Part shown: in pieces, positions 6,313 through 8,081 of the stretch
How positions within the stretch are numbered: position 1 is the first letter of the stretch
How the letters are laid out: the number at the start of each line of letters is the position of its first letter
DNA from: DATNFP01 sp035606335
GTDB taxonomy: Bacteria; Bacteroidota; Bacteroidia; Chitinophagales; Chitinophagaceae
Length of the DNA: 8,081 nt
Assembly (NCBI GenBank): GCA_035606335.1
Contig: DATNFP010000117.1
Span: 1-8,081 of the forward strand
Direction of reading: 5' to 3'
Program-made: the position numbers and the translations under genes
Notes under the pieces: model-generated
The model's database searches: none
What the model saw: the letters and a program-made list of their open reading frames with translations, nothing else
Told to the model about the DNA's origin: nothing

Positions 6313-6924
6313 ATGACTTTTGAGCTCCCCCTGACAGAGGAAAAAGTTAAATCACATCAGATCACTGCCCTCCATTTGGTATCAGCATTGGCCTTTTTAG
6401 GTACCGGTGCTATATTTTACTGGCTGTACACTCCGGTAAAAAAATGGGGTGCTGCGTTATTGATAATTGGTGTGCTACTACTTTTAGTTACTATCATCAA
6501 AAATAAATGGCTGATAAAACCTTATACAAACAGGATATTCCGCATACTGGAGCTTATGATATTTCTATGCCTGGTAAGCTTTTTATATCTCCATCATATC
6601 TGGGTAGCCACGATAATGTTTGGTATACTAAGCGCCGCTATCCTCTTTGCCATATACTGGGAAGGCATTAGCGGGAATAGTTTAAAAATATCAGTTAGTG
6701 CAGATGGCATCAAATTGCCAATAACATCGAGAAAGAGATTTATTGAATGGCACGAAGTGGAAAAAATATTATTAAAGTACGGCACATTTACTGTCGACTG
6801 TCACAATAAACGGCTGTTCCAATGGAATATACAGGGAGTAAATTTTGATGAAGAAATTTTTGAATCTTTTTGCAATAACCAGATAGAAGGAAATAAAAGC
6901 AAAAGAAGGAATGACGACTGGTAG
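6313..6924 (+). CDS. Four-helix inner-membrane protein with a C-terminal PH-like (YcxB/bPH-type) cytoplasmic domain
   Basis: The 203-residue product has four hydrophobic segments at about residues 19-39, 45-63, 76-93 and 96-116. They are arranged as two hairpins with Lys-rich turns (VKKWG, KNKWLIKP). Residues 123-185 form a soluble tail with the pattern LKISVSADGIKLP...RFIEWHEVEKILLKYGTFTVDC..KRLFQWNI. Beta-strands, then the W-x-E-V turn, then more strands resemble bacterial PH-like tails such as YcxB-like domains on small membrane proteins. The end is charged (EGNKSKRRNDDW). The tail is probably cytoplasmic, by the positive-inside rule. Function is unknown. It has its own -7 box and is followed 40 bases later by the radical SAM gene with no terminator between. 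The domain assignment is an inference from pattern, not a search. Confidence 0.7.
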   Translation: MTFELPLTEEKVKSHQITALHLVSALAFLGTGAIFYWLYTPVKKWGAALLIIGVLLLLVTIIKNKWLIKPYTNRIFRILELMIFLCLVSFLYLHHIWVATIMFGILSAAILFAIYWEGISGNSLKISVSADGIKLPITSRKRFIEWHEVEKILLKYGTFTVDCHNKRLFQWNIQGVNFDEEIFESFCNNQIEGNKSKRRNDDW

Positions 6925-6964
6925 GAAAAATATTTTGTGAGTTTTTGAATATTTAATTAATACA

Positions 6965-8081
6965 ATGTTGAATACATCTCCATATTTGTTATACTCTGAC
7001 GGGCAGGGGAAAATTTTTGAGGATACGTCGTTATATGCTGCAGGGCGTACGGGATGGGATGCAATACCTGTGCCTGAAGATGAATGGATAGAGCTGCCGG
7101 ATGGTGGTTCTCTATATGAATTGCCCGGCCGCAGAGGTATTGGCATTGATGTAAAAACGGGTGAGATGCGGATATGTGAAAAAGGATGGGCGGTGGCCGC
7201 CTTTATTCCCCCGGCACATACAGGATTTTATCTTGCTGCTTACGAATCACAGCCTGACGCGCCTACTCTTCCGTTGTTTTGTTATACTGCTGCGGGATGG
7301 CTGAATGATAAATTTTATGTCCCTGCGATACGCATCGAGCAAGACATCAGGCAGGAGTGTGCAGGCTTCGACGATAGTAAAGTAAGGCAAGGTGTAAATG
7401 ATATGTTGCATGCCTATCCTCATAACAGGCTTGTGAAACACCTGGCAGAAAACTGTGCTCTTACCTATAGCTGTCCTGCTGCAAGAAATTATTTTATGGG
7501 TCGCTGGGAATGTCCTATCCCCTCTTCACCGGCATGCAATGCCAATTGCATAGGTTGCATTTCTTTTCAGCCTGAAGATGAAACAATTGTTTCCACACAG
7601 GATCGTCTTAGCTTTAAACCTACAGCAGCAGAGATAGTAGAATATACGGTACCCCACCTGGAGACAGCCCCGTATCCTATAGTCAGTTTTGGACAGGGTT
7701 GCGAAGGCGAACCATTGCTTATGTGGGAAACAATACGTGAATCTATTATTGAGATCAGAAAACATACAAACAAAGGAAGTATCAATATCAATACTAACGG
7801 CAGTCGCCCCGATGCAGTAGAAAAATTAATGCAGGCTGGCTTGAATAGCATTAGAGTAAGTACCAATTCAGCACGCGCTGACATTTATACCAAATATTAT
7901 CAGCCAAATAATTATCGTTTTGAAGACATTGTGGAAAGTCTCCGTATTGTCCGCAAGTATAATGGCTGGACTTCTATAAACTATTTTGTATTTCCCGGCA
8001 TGACAGACAGTGTGGGCGAATATGAAGCTTTGCGCAAGCTAATAAAAACTACCGGCCTTAGCATGATACAATGGCGCAACT
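6965..8081 (+). CDS. Radical SAM protein with a long N-terminal extension (3' end missing)
   Basis: The frame is open from the ATG at 6965 to the window edge: 372 codons with no stop, so the C-terminus is lacking. The radical SAM signature is CNANCIGC (Cys191, Cys195, Cys198; CxxxCxxC), which binds the 4Fe-4S cluster that cleaves S-adenosylmethionine. The barrel continues with SFGQGCEGEPLL (241-252, the GGE-like SAM-binding strand), INTNGS (275-280), IRVSTNSA (296-303) and NYFVFPGMTD (339-348), in the usual order. Residues 1-190 are an extension I cannot assign. It is rich in Trp, Gly and Pro, with ELPGRRGIGIDVKTGEMRIC (52-71), GWAVAAFIPPAHTGFY and six cysteines (71, 106, 132, 164, 170, 183). 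No SPASM or B12 domain is visible in the part present. An in-frame stop at 6938-6940 limits the 5' end, and ATG 6965 is the first ATG after it. It probably shares a transcript with the membrane-protein gene 40 bases upstream. Substrate is unknown. Confidence 0.88.
   Translation, partial: MLNTSPYLLYSDGQGKIFEDTSLYAAGRTGWDAIPVPEDEWIELPDGGSLYELPGRRGIGIDVKTGEMRICEKGWAVAAFIPPAHTGFYLAAYESQPDAPTLPLFCYTAAGWLNDKFYVPAIRIEQDIRQECAGFDDSKVRQGVNDMLHAYPHNRLVKHLAENCALTYSCPAARNYFMGRWECPIPSSPACNANCIGCISFQPEDETIVSTQDRLSFKPTAAEIVEYTVPHLETAPYPIVSFGQGCEGEPLLMWETIRESIIEIRKHTNKGSININTNGSRPDAVEKLMQAGLNSIRVSTNSARADIYTKYYQPNNYRFEDIVESLRIVRKYNGWTSINYFVFPGMTDSVGEYEALRKLIKTTGLSMIQWRN

Noticed and set aside
6931..6937. TATTTTG upstream of the radical SAM gene as a -7 promoter box
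   Set aside because: The spacing between TA and TTTG is one base too short for TAnnTTTG, so it is not a supported promoter.
6772..7884. Minus-strand open frames (6772-7146, 7247-7441, 7526-7765, 7567-7884) opposite the radical SAM gene
   Set aside because: The plus-strand frame from 6965 has radical SAM motifs in the correct order along its whole length; the minus-strand frames have no recognisable domains and overlap one another.

Overview
The window looks like an ordinary chromosomal segment of a member of the Bacteroidota, probably close to the Chitinophagaceae/Chitinophagales. The phylum call rests on three signals. There are secreted proteins with a type IX secretion system (T9SS) type A C-terminal sorting domain. 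The promoters carry the Bacteroidota -7 box TAnnTTTG. The start codons are preceded by A/T-rich leaders with no Shine-Dalgarno sequence. The family-level guess is an impression from protein style and gene order, not a database result.

Layout. Bases 1-1884 (minus strand) hold two tandem paralogues of a secreted protein of unknown function. The upstream copy (364-1884) is complete at 506 aa, with a signal peptide and a T9SS sorting domain. The downstream copy (1-213) is only an N-terminal piece that leaves the window at base 1. A strong intrinsic terminator (303-337) separates them. Bases 2066-3235 (plus strand) encode a monofunctional proline dehydrogenase. A bidirectional terminator (3241-3278) separates it from a minus-strand operon of enolase (eno, 3594-4883) followed 11 bases later by an FtsB/DivIC-type division protein (3295-3582).

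From 5041 to the right edge everything is on the plus strand: a DUF1835/DUF3658-type protein, a small cupin (9-base gap, surely co-transcribed), a four-helix membrane protein with a cytoplasmic PH-like tail, and a radical SAM enzyme cut off by the window end (6965-8081). The radical SAM gene has the full CxxxCxxC cluster motif after a 190-residue N-terminal extension.

How the parts relate. Enolase (glycolysis) and proline dehydrogenase (proline catabolism) are housekeeping metabolism. The FtsB/DivIC protein serves cell division and shares the eno transcript, an arrangement also seen in E. coli. The four right-hand genes are poorly characterised and their common orientation is the only visible link between them. 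Four copies of TAnnTTTG sit just upstream of start codons. Two of them are only 5 bases from the ATG, so those mRNAs may be leaderless or nearly so. No tRNA, rRNA, CRISPR array, insertion sequence or phage gene was seen, and no gene-free stretch exceeds about 180 bases. I see no clear new multi-gene system. The most open questions are the secreted paralogue pair and the radical SAM protein with its unexplained N-terminal region.
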